NCBI GenBank assembly: GCA_002841825.1
Contig: PHAZ01000002.1
Location: 1 to 51,731 of the forward strand
DNA length: 51,731 bases
From: Deltaproteobacteria bacterium HGW-Deltaproteobacteria-22
GTDB lineage: Bacteria; Myxococcota_A; Polyangia; HGW-17
Reading direction: 5' to 3'
The number at the start of each line of letters is the position of its first letter. The stretch's first letter is position 1. This document shows, in pieces, positions 39,016-48,359 of the stretch. The notes under the pieces are model-generated. The model had not been told where the DNA came from and did not search any database. It worked only from the letters and a program-made list of their open reading frames with translations. The translations under genes were made by a program, and so were the position numbers.

Positions 39016-40296
39016 ATGTCATCAATCCGTAAAGCCTACAAAACCATCCTGAAGGACCCATTCCCGGAAGAACTGGTCCTCGAGATCCAGGGCCAGCGCC
39101 TGCGCTTCTCCAAGCGCCAGTGGACGCTGCCGGCCGAGGACGGCACGCCGCGGACCGAAGGTCTGCGTTACGGCGACAACCCGGACCAGCCCGCGGCGCT
39201 ATACCGATGGGATGCGGGCGACCTGACCGTCGGCGGAAACACACTGGCTCCGGGCGGCGCCCTGGTGACAGGACTCTCGGAGGCCCATTTTATTCAGTTC
39301 GGCAAGCACCCGGGCAAGACGAACCTCACAGATCTGGACGCGGGCATCCGCATCCTGACGCCGCTTTACGCCTCGCCCGCGGCGGTGATCATCAAGCACA
39401 ACAACCCGTGTGGCGTTGCGTGCGCGGACACTATACAACAGGCGTACGAAAATGCCTATTTTGCCGACCGGATCGCCGCCATGGGCGGATGCATCGTGCT
39501 CAACCGGACCCTGGACGTTGGTTGCGCGCGGGCCATCGCCGACCAGTACGCCGAGGTCGTGGCGGCGCCCGAATACGAGGAAGGCGCCGTGGAGATCCTG
39601 CGGGCCCGCGAGAACCTGCGCATCATCCGCCTGCCGGAGCTGGGAGACCTCGAGAGCCGTGGCCAGGACCTTCAGTTGCAGGTGTCCTCGACGTCCGACG
39701 GCGGGCTGGTCCTGCAGATGTCCCAGGTGTCGATGGTGCGGTCGGTCCAGGACTTCGTTCTGGCCCAGCACCTTCACAAGGGCACCACCCACCGCATCGA
39801 CCGCGCGCCCACGGCCGCAGAGCTCGAGGACCTGTACATGGCCTGGCACATCTGCGCCAACGTGACCTCCAACGCCATCGTCATGGTGCGGGACCGCGTC
39901 ACCACGGCCATCGGCACGGGCGAACAGGATCGCGTCGGCGCGGTCCGGCTCGCCATCGAGAAGGCCTTCACCAAGCGCGCTGACCAGCTGGCCTTCGAGG
40001 GGCACAAGATGTCCATCTTCGAACTGGAGCAGGCCGTCGCCAAGGGTAAGATCGAGGCCTCTGTGCTTTCTGACCTGCACAGGCAGGTGCGGGAAGAAAA
40101 AGGCGGCCTGGCCGGTTCGGTGATGGCATCCGACGGCTTTTTCCCGTTCCGCGACGCCGTGGACACGGCCTGCGCGCTGGGCGTGACGGCGTTTGCCGAG
40201 CCGGGAGGGGCCATGCGGGATCATGAGGTGATCGGCGCATGCAACGAGCACCGGGCCGCGCTGGTGTTCACCAATCAGAGAGTGTTCCGCCATTGA
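39016..40296 (+). CDS. purH: Stand-alone AICAR transformylase (PurH C-terminal domain only)
   Basis: LRYGDNPDQPAALY, KTNLTDLDAGIRIL, IKHNNPCGVA, ALVFTNQRVFRH; no N-terminal IMP cyclohydrolase domain. Confidence 0.9.
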   Translation: MSSIRKAYKTILKDPFPEELVLEIQGQRLRFSKRQWTLPAEDGTPRTEGLRYGDNPDQPAALYRWDAGDLTVGGNTLAPGGALVTGLSEAHFIQFGKHPGKTNLTDLDAGIRILTPLYASPAAVIIKHNNPCGVACADTIQQAYENAYFADRIAAMGGCIVLNRTLDVGCARAIADQYAEVVAAPEYEEGAVEILRARENLRIIRLPELGDLESRGQDLQLQVSSTSDGGLVLQMSQVSMVRSVQDFVLAQHLHKGTTHRIDRAPTAAELEDLYMAWHICANVTSNAIVMVRDRVTTAIGTGEQDRVGAVRLAIEKAFTKRADQLAFEGHKMSIFELEQAVAKGKIEASVLSDLHRQVREEKGGLAGSVMASDGFFPFRDAVDTACALGVTAFAEPGGAMRDHEVIGACNEHRAALVFTNQRVFRH

Positions 40297-40742
40297 TCTA
40301 CCTTCTGCTCTTCATCGGCATACCGATTGCCGAAATCTATCTGCTGGTGCAGGTGGCAGGCCGGATCGGCTTCGGTCTGACGCTGGGCCTCGTCATCCTC
40401 ACCGGCGTGGTGGGGATGGCCTGCGTCAGGCATCAGGGCGCGCGTGTGCTGTCGCGACTCAACCAGGACCTGCAGGGCGGCCGCATGCCCGCGGGGGCCC
40501 TCACCGAGGGGGTTCTGCTGCTGGCTGCGGGCCTGCTGCTGATCACGCCCGGTGTCATCACCGACGCGGTCGGTCTGCTGCTGCTGGTTCCGCCGATCCG
40601 GAAGGCTGTGGCGTGGGGGTTCGGAAAACACTTTGCGAAAAAGATCCGCTTTGTGCAATATCCGGGAGCACCGGATGCCTTTGGAGGCAGCGGTGATGGG
40701 GTGATCGAAGGTGACTGGGAAGAAGAAGACTCCGAAAAGTGA
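40293..40742 (+). CDS. fxsA: FxsA family membrane protein
   Basis: LIYLLLFIGIPIAEIYLLVQVAGRIG...PGVITDAVGLLLLVPPIR; TTG start overlapping the purH stop (TTGA). Confidence 0.85.
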   Translation: MIYLLLFIGIPIAEIYLLVQVAGRIGFGLTLGLVILTGVVGMACVRHQGARVLSRLNQDLQGGRMPAGALTEGVLLLAAGLLLITPGVITDAVGLLLLVPPIRKAVAWGFGKHFAKKIRFVQYPGAPDAFGGSGDGVIEGDWEEEDSEK

Positions 40743-41823
40743 AAAGCAAAAGGCCCCCCGGAAGGCTGAAAGCGCCTCCCTGGTGCCGGTGAGCGCTCCG
40801 CTGGAGATCGACGACCGGGAGGTCGAGTTCGAGGCGGAGGCCGAGACCGAGGAGGAGATCACCGTCAGTCCGGAGGACATCCTCTCGTCTGCACCGGAGA
40901 CCACCGAACTCGACGAGGTCGCGATCCTGCCCGCGGTGGACGATGACGAGGTCGCCGGCCTGGTCCGCTACGATCCGGTGCGCGCCTACATCCAGCAGAT
41001 CCGTCGCTACCCGCTGCTGACGCCCGACGAGGAGCACGACGTGGCCACGCGGTATGTCCGCACGCGTGACCCGCACCTGGGACGGCGCCTGGTGACGTCG
41101 AACCTTCGCCTGGTGGTCAAGATCGCCCACGAGTACAGCCGGGTGCACCAGAACCTGATGGATCTGGTCCAGGAGGGCAACATCGGCCTGATCCAGGCCG
41201 TTGAGAAGTTCGATCCCGAGCGTGGCGTCAAGTTGAGCACCTATTCGTCCTGGTGGATCCGCGCGTACATCCTCAAGTATCTGCTGAATTCATGGCGCCT
41301 GGTCAAGGTTGGGACCACGCAGGCGCAGCGCAAACTGTTCTTCAACCTGCACAAGCAGCAGGAGTTGTTGCGCGAGCGCGGCATCCTGCCCACGCCCCAG
41401 CTGCTGGCCGAGGCCCTGGACGTTTCCGAGCGCGAGGTCAGCGAGATGCAGAAGCGCATGGCGGCCTCCGATCTGAGCCTGTCGACGCCGCTGCGCTCCG
41501 ACGAGGACGACGGCCGCACCCTGATGGACACCATGAGCGACGGCCAGGGCATCCCTGACGAGGTCGTCGCGGCCGAAGAGCTGCGCGCCCTGGTCTCCGA
41601 GAAGCTGCATGCCTACGCGGCCCGCCTCAAGGGCCGGGACCTGGTCATCATGCGCGAGCGCCTGCTCTCCGACGAACCGATGACCCTCAAGGACATCGGC
41701 GACCGCTACGGCATCAGCCGGGAGCGCGCCCGTCAGCTGGAGAAGCGCCTGATGAACCAGTTGCGCGAGTATCTGACCACGGAGCTTGGCGACAACGTGG
41801 TCGTCGCATTGGGGTTCGAATGA
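40711..41823 (+). CDS. rpoH: RNA polymerase sigma-32-type factor with acidic N-terminal extension
   Basis: QRKLFFNLHK RpoH box; region 2 NLMDLVQEGNIGLIQAVEKFDP; GTG start. Confidence 0.9.
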   Translation: MTGKKKTPKSEKQKAPRKAESASLVPVSAPLEIDDREVEFEAEAETEEEITVSPEDILSSAPETTELDEVAILPAVDDDEVAGLVRYDPVRAYIQQIRRYPLLTPDEEHDVATRYVRTRDPHLGRRLVTSNLRLVVKIAHEYSRVHQNLMDLVQEGNIGLIQAVEKFDPERGVKLSTYSSWWIRAYILKYLLNSWRLVKVGTTQAQRKLFFNLHKQQELLRERGILPTPQLLAEALDVSEREVSEMQKRMAASDLSLSTPLRSDEDDGRTLMDTMSDGQGIPDEVVAAEELRALVSEKLHAYAARLKGRDLVIMRERLLSDEPMTLKDIGDRYGISRERARQLEKRLMNQLREYLTTELGDNVVVALGFE

Positions 41824-42689
41824 AGTTCGTGCACGAACCCCATCCCGAGGGCGTCCTGTATGTGGTCGCCACGCCCCTCGGGAACCTCGACGACCTCTCG
41901 CCGCGGGCCCGCGCCGTGCTCGAGTGCGTGGACCTGATCGCCGCCGAGGACACCCGCGTGGCCCGTCACCTGCTCCAGGCCCTGGGCCTGCCCAAGGTGC
42001 CCGTCATCTCCTCCTTCGAGGGGAACGAGGCGCGCCGGGCCGAGGAGATCGCCCGCAGGCTCTCCGAGGGAGCCGCGGTGGCGCTGGTGACCGACGCGGG
42101 CACCCCGTGCATCTCCGACCCCGGGGACCGCACCGTGGCCGCGGCCCGCGAAGCCGGCGCCCATGTCATACCCATCCCGGGTCCGAGCGCGGTCACCTGT
42201 GCCCTCTCGGTCTCGGGTTTCCCCGGTTCGCGCTTCCACTTCGAGGGCTTCCTGCCGGTCAAGGGTCGCGACAGAAATAAACGTCTGACGGAAATTTCCA
42301 CCCTGGATGTAACGGTCGTGCTCTACGAGAGTCCCCACCGCATCCGTGAAACACTGCACGATCTGGCCCTGATTCTCGGAAACGACAGGGAATGCGTGCT
42401 CTGCCGGGAGATCACCAAAAAGTTTGAAACGATCACCCGGGGGACCCTCGGAGATCTGGATGCAAATTCCAGTGAGAGTGAAATCAGGGGTGAATTCACG
42501 TTGGTGCTCGGACCGGGTCGCCGCACCGGTGAAAAACCTGAATTTCCGGCTTTGGAAAACGAAATTACGCGGCTCCGGTCCCTGGATCTTCCGGTGAAAA
42601 CAGTCGCAACCATCCTGGCTCCATATGCAGGTATGTCGAAATCGGAAGTCTATGAAATCATTCTGAAATTCGAAAAAGAACACCCATAA
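41820..42689 (+). CDS. rsmI: 16S rRNA (cytidine1402-2'-O)-methyltransferase
   Basis: LYVVATPLGNLDDLSPRA, AAEDTRVARHLL, VTDAGTPCISDPG; ATGA overlap with rpoH. Confidence 0.95.
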   Translation: MKFVHEPHPEGVLYVVATPLGNLDDLSPRARAVLECVDLIAAEDTRVARHLLQALGLPKVPVISSFEGNEARRAEEIARRLSEGAAVALVTDAGTPCISDPGDRTVAAAREAGAHVIPIPGPSAVTCALSVSGFPGSRFHFEGFLPVKGRDRNKRLTEISTLDVTVVLYESPHRIRETLHDLALILGNDRECVLCREITKKFETITRGTLGDLDANSSESEIRGEFTLVLGPGRRTGEKPEFPALENEITRLRSLDLPVKTVATILAPYAGMSKSEVYEIILKFEKEHP

Positions 42690-42722
42690 TTACAGGGACA
42701 ATAAAATTTTTCGGAAAAATAC

Positions 42723-42751
42723 TTGACGGGGCGGTGGGACTGGACTATAAA
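42723..42751 (+). promoter_or_regulatory. Strong sigma70-like promoter TTGACG-N17-TATAAA
   Basis: One mismatch in each hexamer, 17-bp spacer. Confidence 0.75.
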
Positions 42752-42757
42752 ACCATC

Positions 42758-42975
42758 ATTGGGAGCGAGAAAGAACCTCTTGGAGAAGAGGTTGCTACCA
42801 CGAGGCTGTTACTTCAGAGGAGATTTTGACATATCTCTGGGTTGCGTGAGCAACCTATCCCGAACTTACCCCGGCCCGGTTAGCCCTTTCCCGCCAACAT
42901 TCACATCACCGTTTCCACTCTCCTCTGAAGCGGTAAATTCTTTTGAAGGGCTGGGCCGGGGTTGCCTTTCTTTTA
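42758..42975 (+). ncRNA. Candidate structured ncRNA / attenuator with pseudoknot topology
   Basis: AACCTCTT-GGAG-AAGAGGTT (42774-42793); CTTCAGAGGAGA (42812-42823)/TCTCCTCTGAAG (42919-42930); GGTTGC-GTGA-GCAACC (42840-42855); CCCCGGCCC..AGCCCTT (42869-42888)/AAGGGCTGGGCCGGGG (42946-42961); ends in CCTTTCTTTT. Confidence 0.65.
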
Positions 42976-42982
42976 GACGGTG

Positions 42983-43933
42983 ATGACGCAACAACGCTGC
43001 ATGGTGACCGAACCGATGGCCGGATGGCGGGTCGAAAAGATCTGTTCCGGTCTGTTTCCGGGTCGAACTCGTCCCCAATGGCAGATCCTGATCGACAATG
43101 GAATGGTCAAGGTGGACGGTCGTCGGGCCCGACGCGGCGACAGGCCTGCGGCCGGTGCGGTGCTCGAGATCCTCGAACTCCCGCCCGAGGCAGACGTCTG
43201 GACGCCCGCCTACACTGACCCGGAGATGATCCGGGTGATCCTGCGCACGCCGCGGGTCATGGTCGTGGACAAGCCGCCGCAGCTTCCCACGTTGCCGCTC
43301 ACCCCCGGGGATGCTCCCACCGTCGCCGGCGCGCTGTTGGCCGCCGAGCCCGGGATCATCGGGGCGCCGCCGCGGGAGGCCGGCATCGTCAACCGGCTCG
43401 ACAACGACACCTCCGGCCTGATCGTCGCGGGCATGGACCCGGGTGCACAGGAGCGGCTGCGGCAGCGGTTCGCCTCACACCGCATCGAGAAGACCTACCG
43501 GGCGCTGGTGCACGGATGTTTCCCGGAGAAACCCGTGTGGCTGACAGGCCGGGTCTTCACCCTGGGCACGCAGCGCGTGCGCTACGAGCCCGGCGAGGGT
43601 CACGACGGTCAGATGGCGATCTCACTGGCCACCCGCCTGTGGGAGGGCGGAGGTCTCTCGCTGGTGGAGGTCGTCACGCGATTCGGACGGCGGCACCAGG
43701 TTCGCGTCCAACTGGGGCACGCCGGTCATCCGATCCTCAACGACGGACTCTATTCGTCTGCACCGACTCTCCCGTTCGAAGGTCATTTTCTGTGGGCCTG
43801 CCGCATCGCCTTCGCCGATCCCGAGAACGACCTGCCCCAGGTTGTCGGGTCGCGTTTTCTGCCTGCGTCCTGGCTCGGGTTCGCCCAAACCATCGGCTGC
43901 GGCGACTTCTTTGAGGGTGTGGAAGCGTTTTAG
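42983..43933 (+). CDS. RluA-family pseudouridine synthase (S4 + catalytic domain)
   Basis: IVNRLDNDTSGLIVAG; GRRHQVRVQLGHAGHPILND. Confidence 0.9.
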   Translation: MTQQRCMVTEPMAGWRVEKICSGLFPGRTRPQWQILIDNGMVKVDGRRARRGDRPAAGAVLEILELPPEADVWTPAYTDPEMIRVILRTPRVMVVDKPPQLPTLPLTPGDAPTVAGALLAAEPGIIGAPPREAGIVNRLDNDTSGLIVAGMDPGAQERLRQRFASHRIEKTYRALVHGCFPEKPVWLTGRVFTLGTQRVRYEPGEGHDGQMAISLATRLWEGGGLSLVEVVTRFGRRHQVRVQLGHAGHPILNDGLYSSAPTLPFEGHFLWACRIAFADPENDLPQVVGSRFLPASWLGFAQTIGCGDFFEGVEAF

Positions 43934-44026
43934 CGGCGACCTGGTTGGTCCGTTCGACCCTCTCTTTCATTTTTTACGCAACCCAAGCCGCGTGCCTCCG
44001 ATAATGATGGTCATCCGGAGGTTGTC

Positions 44027-44626
44027 ATGCGGAAACTCTTCATTTTCATTTTTTCGGTGCTCCACCTTCCCGCCTGCCGAGGGGCTCACGATAATCCCCA
44101 CACGGCCCGGCATGTGAGGCTCGGGGCCCAGGCCCTGCGGGAGCAGGAGCCCGAGCTCGCGCAGCGGCACTTCGAACTGGCGCTGCAGTATGACAACGGG
44201 GACCCCTCCGCCCTGGTGGGGATGGGGGTCGTGCATTATCTCGAAGGAGAATACCGGCAGGCACGATGGTTCTTCGAGGAGGCCATCCGTCAGAAGCCGG
44301 ACAACCCCGAGGCGCACGCGAACCTGGGTGCGCTGCTGTGGACTAAGGATCAGTTGGAGCCGGCCATGCGGCACCTGAAGACGGCGCTGTACCTGGATCC
44401 CGGCAACGACGCGGCGCGGTGGAACCTGGCCATGATCCTCATGCAGCGTCGGGAATATTCCGCCGCCGCCGTTCACCTGGGCTGGTACTGCGCCCGGAAG
44501 AACCATCCCCCCGAAGGGCTGCTGCAGTGGGCGCGTGCCCTGCGTGCGGCGGGGCAGACCGTGCGTGCCCGCCGGGTGCTGGCCATGCTGGAGGAAAACC
44601 GGAATCCTGTCACCCCGGGTCGGTAG
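44027..44626 (+). CDS. TPR-repeat lipoprotein
   Basis: LHLPAC lipobox; TPR motifs. Confidence 0.75.
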   Translation: MRKLFIFIFSVLHLPACRGAHDNPHTARHVRLGAQALREQEPELAQRHFELALQYDNGDPSALVGMGVVHYLEGEYRQARWFFEEAIRQKPDNPEAHANLGALLWTKDQLEPAMRHLKTALYLDPGNDAARWNLAMILMQRREYSAAAVHLGWYCARKNHPPEGLLQWARALRAAGQTVRARRVLAMLEENRNPVTPGR

Positions 44627-44723
44627 CCGAATTTTCCTTTTTGTACGCTGGCTTTTTGTGGCATAGTGGCCTCACCGGAGAAAACGTGATTACCCCTGCA
44701 GTTTTTCCGGTCACCGGTGGTGC

Positions 44724-47700
44724 ATGGACGTTTTCTATTTCGCTTTGTGCGCGTGCTATGCGGCGTTCGTCGCGGTTCAACTGGAGCTGGACTCCACGTA
44801 TTTTTCCCCAGGTCACCGGAAGTTGTCGATCGGCCTCTCGTTCGGGGGCCTGATCTTCCTGGCCCATTCGATATTGTCGGTTCACTCGCAGGCGAATTTC
44901 GCGCTGCCCGGGATGGTCCTGGCCCTGATCCTGATGGCGGTCGCGCTGGGGTTCGGCGTCTTTACCGTGGTGCGCCCGGTCCACAGCGGAACCGCCGACG
45001 AGAGGCTGTTCGCCCTGCTGGCGCTGGCGACCGGCCTGATCCACTGGTTCCCGGTCGTGGCCTTCGCGGCGCTCGGGCTGTTTTCGGTCCTGTTCATCGG
45101 GCTGTTCCTGCGGAACCGTGCCCGCGTGCTCTCGCGGGAGGTCCGCAGACACTGGCTGTTTCCCCTTCTGGCGGTATTGGTCATCCTCATCCTGACCTCC
45201 CTGGCGGCCGTCTCGCAGCAGCGCGAGAAGGATCGGCAGATGCGCGAGGGCCTGTTGCTGCAGACACGCCTGGTGGCCAACGCGATCACACCCGCGGATT
45301 TCGATCGTCTCGAGTACACGCAGGCCGATGAGGGCAACGTCGTCTACCGGCGGATCTGCCGACAGATGGCCGCGTTCGCCCAGGTCATGGGGCACCGATC
45401 CATCTATTCCCAGGTGGTCCGCAACGGGCAGATCCTGTTCGGTCCCGAGAGTCTTGAACCCGCCGATCCGATGGCCTCCCGTCCGGGCACCGTCTACGAG
45501 CAGCCGACTTTCTCGAATTATCTGGTCTTCTGGACCGCCCAGCCGCTCACCGTGGGCCCGTACCGGGATGAATACGGGACGTTCGTCTCCGCGTTCGTTC
45601 CGGTGCTGGACCGGACCACGCGCAAGATCCGTTTCGTGATCGGCATGGACATCGAGACGCCGACCTGGGAGAAGACGCTGGGCTGGGCCAGGCTTCAGCC
45701 TCTGCTGTTCGGCTTCCTGGGCCTGCTGCTGGTCTTTTTCTCGCAGCGGGCGCTGTCACACGCCGCCCGGAGGGAGGGTCCGGGGCCGCTCTGGATACGC
45801 CATGCCCATGCCTTCTTTGCCTTCCTGCTGGGGGTGCTGTTGACGGTGTATCTGGCCCGGTCCGCCGTCATGGAGGAGGAACACACCCAGCGCGTGACCT
45901 TCTGGCAGCTGGCGCTTTCCCAGTCGACGCGGATCCAGGAGGCCTTCAACGGCATTGAGGAAAAGGAGCTGCAGTCGCTGGTCCGGTTCTTCGAGAGCAG
46001 CGAGTTGGTGAAACGGAGCGAGTTCGAGGACTTCACCCGCGAGATGAACCAGCTGCCCTACGTGCTGGCCTGGTCGTACGCGCCGCGGGTGCCGGTGGGC
46101 CAGTTGAACGCCCACCAGGCGAAGGTTCAGGCCATGGGGCGTCCGCACTACACCGTGTACCGGCTGCCCAGCCCGGCGGGGACCACGCTGTACCCGGTGA
46201 TGTATGTTGAACCGTTCCAGTCCAACATCGTGATGCAGGGGCTGGACCTCCTGTCCGAACCCGTGATCGCCGAGGCCATCCTTCACGCCGAGACCACAGG
46301 TCAGAGCGCCATCTCCGATTCCTTTCCTATCCTGCACGAGATGGGATCCGACCTCGGCGCCGCGATCGTGCACCCGATCATTTCACCGTCGACGATGGAT
46401 TCAGACCCTCCCGCCGGCATGGTTGCGGCCACGATCCGGTTTGACGTGTTCCTTCGGAGCATCGTGCACTGGATGAACCCGCTGGGCCATGCCCGGATGC
46501 AGGTTTTTTCCGTGGATCTCTACCAACTGAAGAGCGGGCAGAGTCCGACGTTCCTTTCCACGACACGCCGCGTCGAACCCCGTTTTTTCGAGCGCTTCTT
46601 CGGCCAGCAGGAAAAGATGACGGCCGCGGTGCCGATCTTCGTCCTGGGCAAGGCCTACCTGCTGGTGTTCCGTCCCAACCAGGTGTTCTCGCAGATCTAT
46701 CCTGAGCGGGCCGGCTGGCTGACGCTGCTGCTGGGGCTGATCCTGACGTTCGCGCTGACGCTGCTGATCGGAATCATTCTCTCCTGGCAGCGCAGGCTGC
46801 GACATGAGCTGGATCGGCAGAGCTCCGGAAGACGCCGCAGTGAGAAGAAGTTCCACACGCTCGTGGAGAAGGCGCCGGTGGCAGTGGTGGTGGTGATCAA
46901 CAACACGATCCAGTACGCGAACTCCGCCGCGCTCCAATTGCTGGAGTCTTCGGACACGGAGTCGATCCTGGGCCGGGATTTCTGCGACTTTCTCGCCGAC
47001 CAGAGCCGCCAGCGGGTCAGTGACCTGCTCGAGGACGTCGATACAGCAGCCTCGACGACGCTGGACGTGGTCATCCACGGTGCCGGAGGGGAGACACCCT
47101 GCGAGGTCAGCACGGTACGGATCACGGTGGAGGAGACCCGGGGTTTTCTTCTGTTCATCCGGAACCTGACGGCCCAGATCCTGGCTCAGGTGGAGAACGA
47201 AAGGCTTCAGTCCCAGCTGGCCCAGTCGCAGAAGATGGAGACGATCTCCCGCCTCGCCGGTGGCGTGGCCCATGATTTCAACAACATGCTGGGCGTCATC
47301 CTGGGCTCGGCCGACATCCTCATCGATCACATGGAGTCCCAGGATCCGAACCGCCGCGACGTGCTGGAGATCCAGGTGGCAGCCTCCCGTGCGTCGGACA
47401 TGATGAGACGGCTGCTGGCGTTTGCTCGGCGGCAGGAGAGCCAGCCGGTGATCATGGACCTCAACAAGCGGATCAAGGGGCAGTTGGGCAAACTGTCGAG
47501 CCTGATCGGGGAGCAGGTAGAGCTTCGGTGGGAGCCGGCCGAGACCCTGTGGCTCGTGAGCCTGGATCCTTCCCAGCTGGATCAGATGCTCTCGATCGCG
47601 CTTTCCAACGCCTCCGAGGCCGTGGAGGGCGGCGGGACGATCACCCTCAGGACGTTCAACATCGTTCGGTCGCGCCCGGAGACGGGGCAGACGAACGAAT

Positions 47701-48359
47701 ATGTCGTGATGTCGATCGCCGACACCGGTGCGGGCATGGACACGGCCACGCTGGGGCATCTGTTCGAGCCGTTTTTCTCCACCAAGCAGCCCGGAGAGCA
47801 CACCGGACTGGGGCTGGCCATGCTGCACGGCATTGTGAGCCAGAACGGAGGCTTCATCGAGGTGAGGAGCCGTCCTGGCGAGGGCTCCACGTTTGAGATC
47901 CACCTGCCCAAGGCCTTCTCCACCGGGCGCACGTCCCGTCCGATCAGCGTGGCGTCGCCGTCGGGCGGAGATCAGGCCCCGTCGCAGCCGAACGGCGTCG
48001 AATTGATCCTGTTTGTCGAGGACGAGGAGGCCAATCTGCGCATCGGACAGCGCATCCTGGAGCGTGCAGGCTACACGGTGCTGCCTGCCGCTGGCGCGTC
48101 TCAGGCGCTGGAGATCCTGGAGAAGACGGACCGGACCCTGCACGCGATGATCTGCGACGTGGCCCTCCAGAAAATGAGCGCCCGCGAGCTGGTCGAGGCT
48201 GTCCGGCGACGTTTCCCCGAGCTTGGCGTGCTGTACGTCTCCGGCTATCCGGAGGACATGGTGCTCGACCGCGGCTGGATCCAGGAAGGCCAGCGTTTCC
48301 TGTCCAAGCCCTTCACCGGCGCCCAGTTGCTTGAAGCTGTGCGGTCATTGCACAGGTAG
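44724..48359 (+). CDS. Hybrid sensor histidine kinase (TM sensor, CHASE-like, PAS, HisKA, HATPase, REC)
   Basis: GGVAHDFNNMLGVILG; DTGAGMD...GLGLAMLHGIV; ILFVEDEEANLRI...CDVALQKM...LSKPF. Confidence 0.9.
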   Translation: MDVFYFALCACYAAFVAVQLELDSTYFSPGHRKLSIGLSFGGLIFLAHSILSVHSQANFALPGMVLALILMAVALGFGVFTVVRPVHSGTADERLFALLALATGLIHWFPVVAFAALGLFSVLFIGLFLRNRARVLSREVRRHWLFPLLAVLVILILTSLAAVSQQREKDRQMREGLLLQTRLVANAITPADFDRLEYTQADEGNVVYRRICRQMAAFAQVMGHRSIYSQVVRNGQILFGPESLEPADPMASRPGTVYEQPTFSNYLVFWTAQPLTVGPYRDEYGTFVSAFVPVLDRTTRKIRFVIGMDIETPTWEKTLGWARLQPLLFGFLGLLLVFFSQRALSHAARREGPGPLWIRHAHAFFAFLLGVLLTVYLARSAVMEEEHTQRVTFWQLALSQSTRIQEAFNGIEEKELQSLVRFFESSELVKRSEFEDFTREMNQLPYVLAWSYAPRVPVGQLNAHQAKVQAMGRPHYTVYRLPSPAGTTLYPVMYVEPFQSNIVMQGLDLLSEPVIAEAILHAETTGQSAISDSFPILHEMGSDLGAAIVHPIISPSTMDSDPPAGMVAATIRFDVFLRSIVHWMNPLGHARMQVFSVDLYQLKSGQSPTFLSTTRRVEPRFFERFFGQQEKMTAAVPIFVLGKAYLLVFRPNQVFSQIYPERAGWLTLLLGLILTFALTLLIGIILSWQRRLRHELDRQSSGRRRSEKKFHTLVEKAPVAVVVVINNTIQYANSAALQLLESSDTESILGRDFCDFLADQSRQRVSDLLEDVDTAASTTLDVVIHGAGGETPCEVSTVRITVEETRGFLLFIRNLTAQILAQVENERLQSQLAQSQKMETISRLAGGVAHDFNNMLGVILGSADILIDHMESQDPNRRDVLEIQVAASRASDMMRRLLAFARRQESQPVIMDLNKRIKGQLGKLSSLIGEQVELRWEPAETLWLVSLDPSQLDQMLSIALSNASEAVEGGGTITLRTFNIVRSRPETGQTNEYVVMSIADTGAGMDTATLGHLFEPFFSTKQPGEHTGLGLAMLHGIVSQNGGFIEVRSRPGEGSTFEIHLPKAFSTGRTSRPISVASPSGGDQAPSQPNGVELILFVEDEEANLRIGQRILERAGYTVLPAAGASQALEILEKTDRTLHAMICDVALQKMSARELVEAVRRRFPELGVLYVSGYPEDMVLDRGWIQEGQRFLSKPFTGAQLLEAVRSLHR

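Noticed and set aside
42758-42975. Calling this RNA rnpB, ssrS (6S), ssrA or ffs
   Set aside because: Too short and lacking conserved motifs for RNase P; no tmRNA termini or SRP core; no recognisable 6S central bubble. An Infernal scan is needed.
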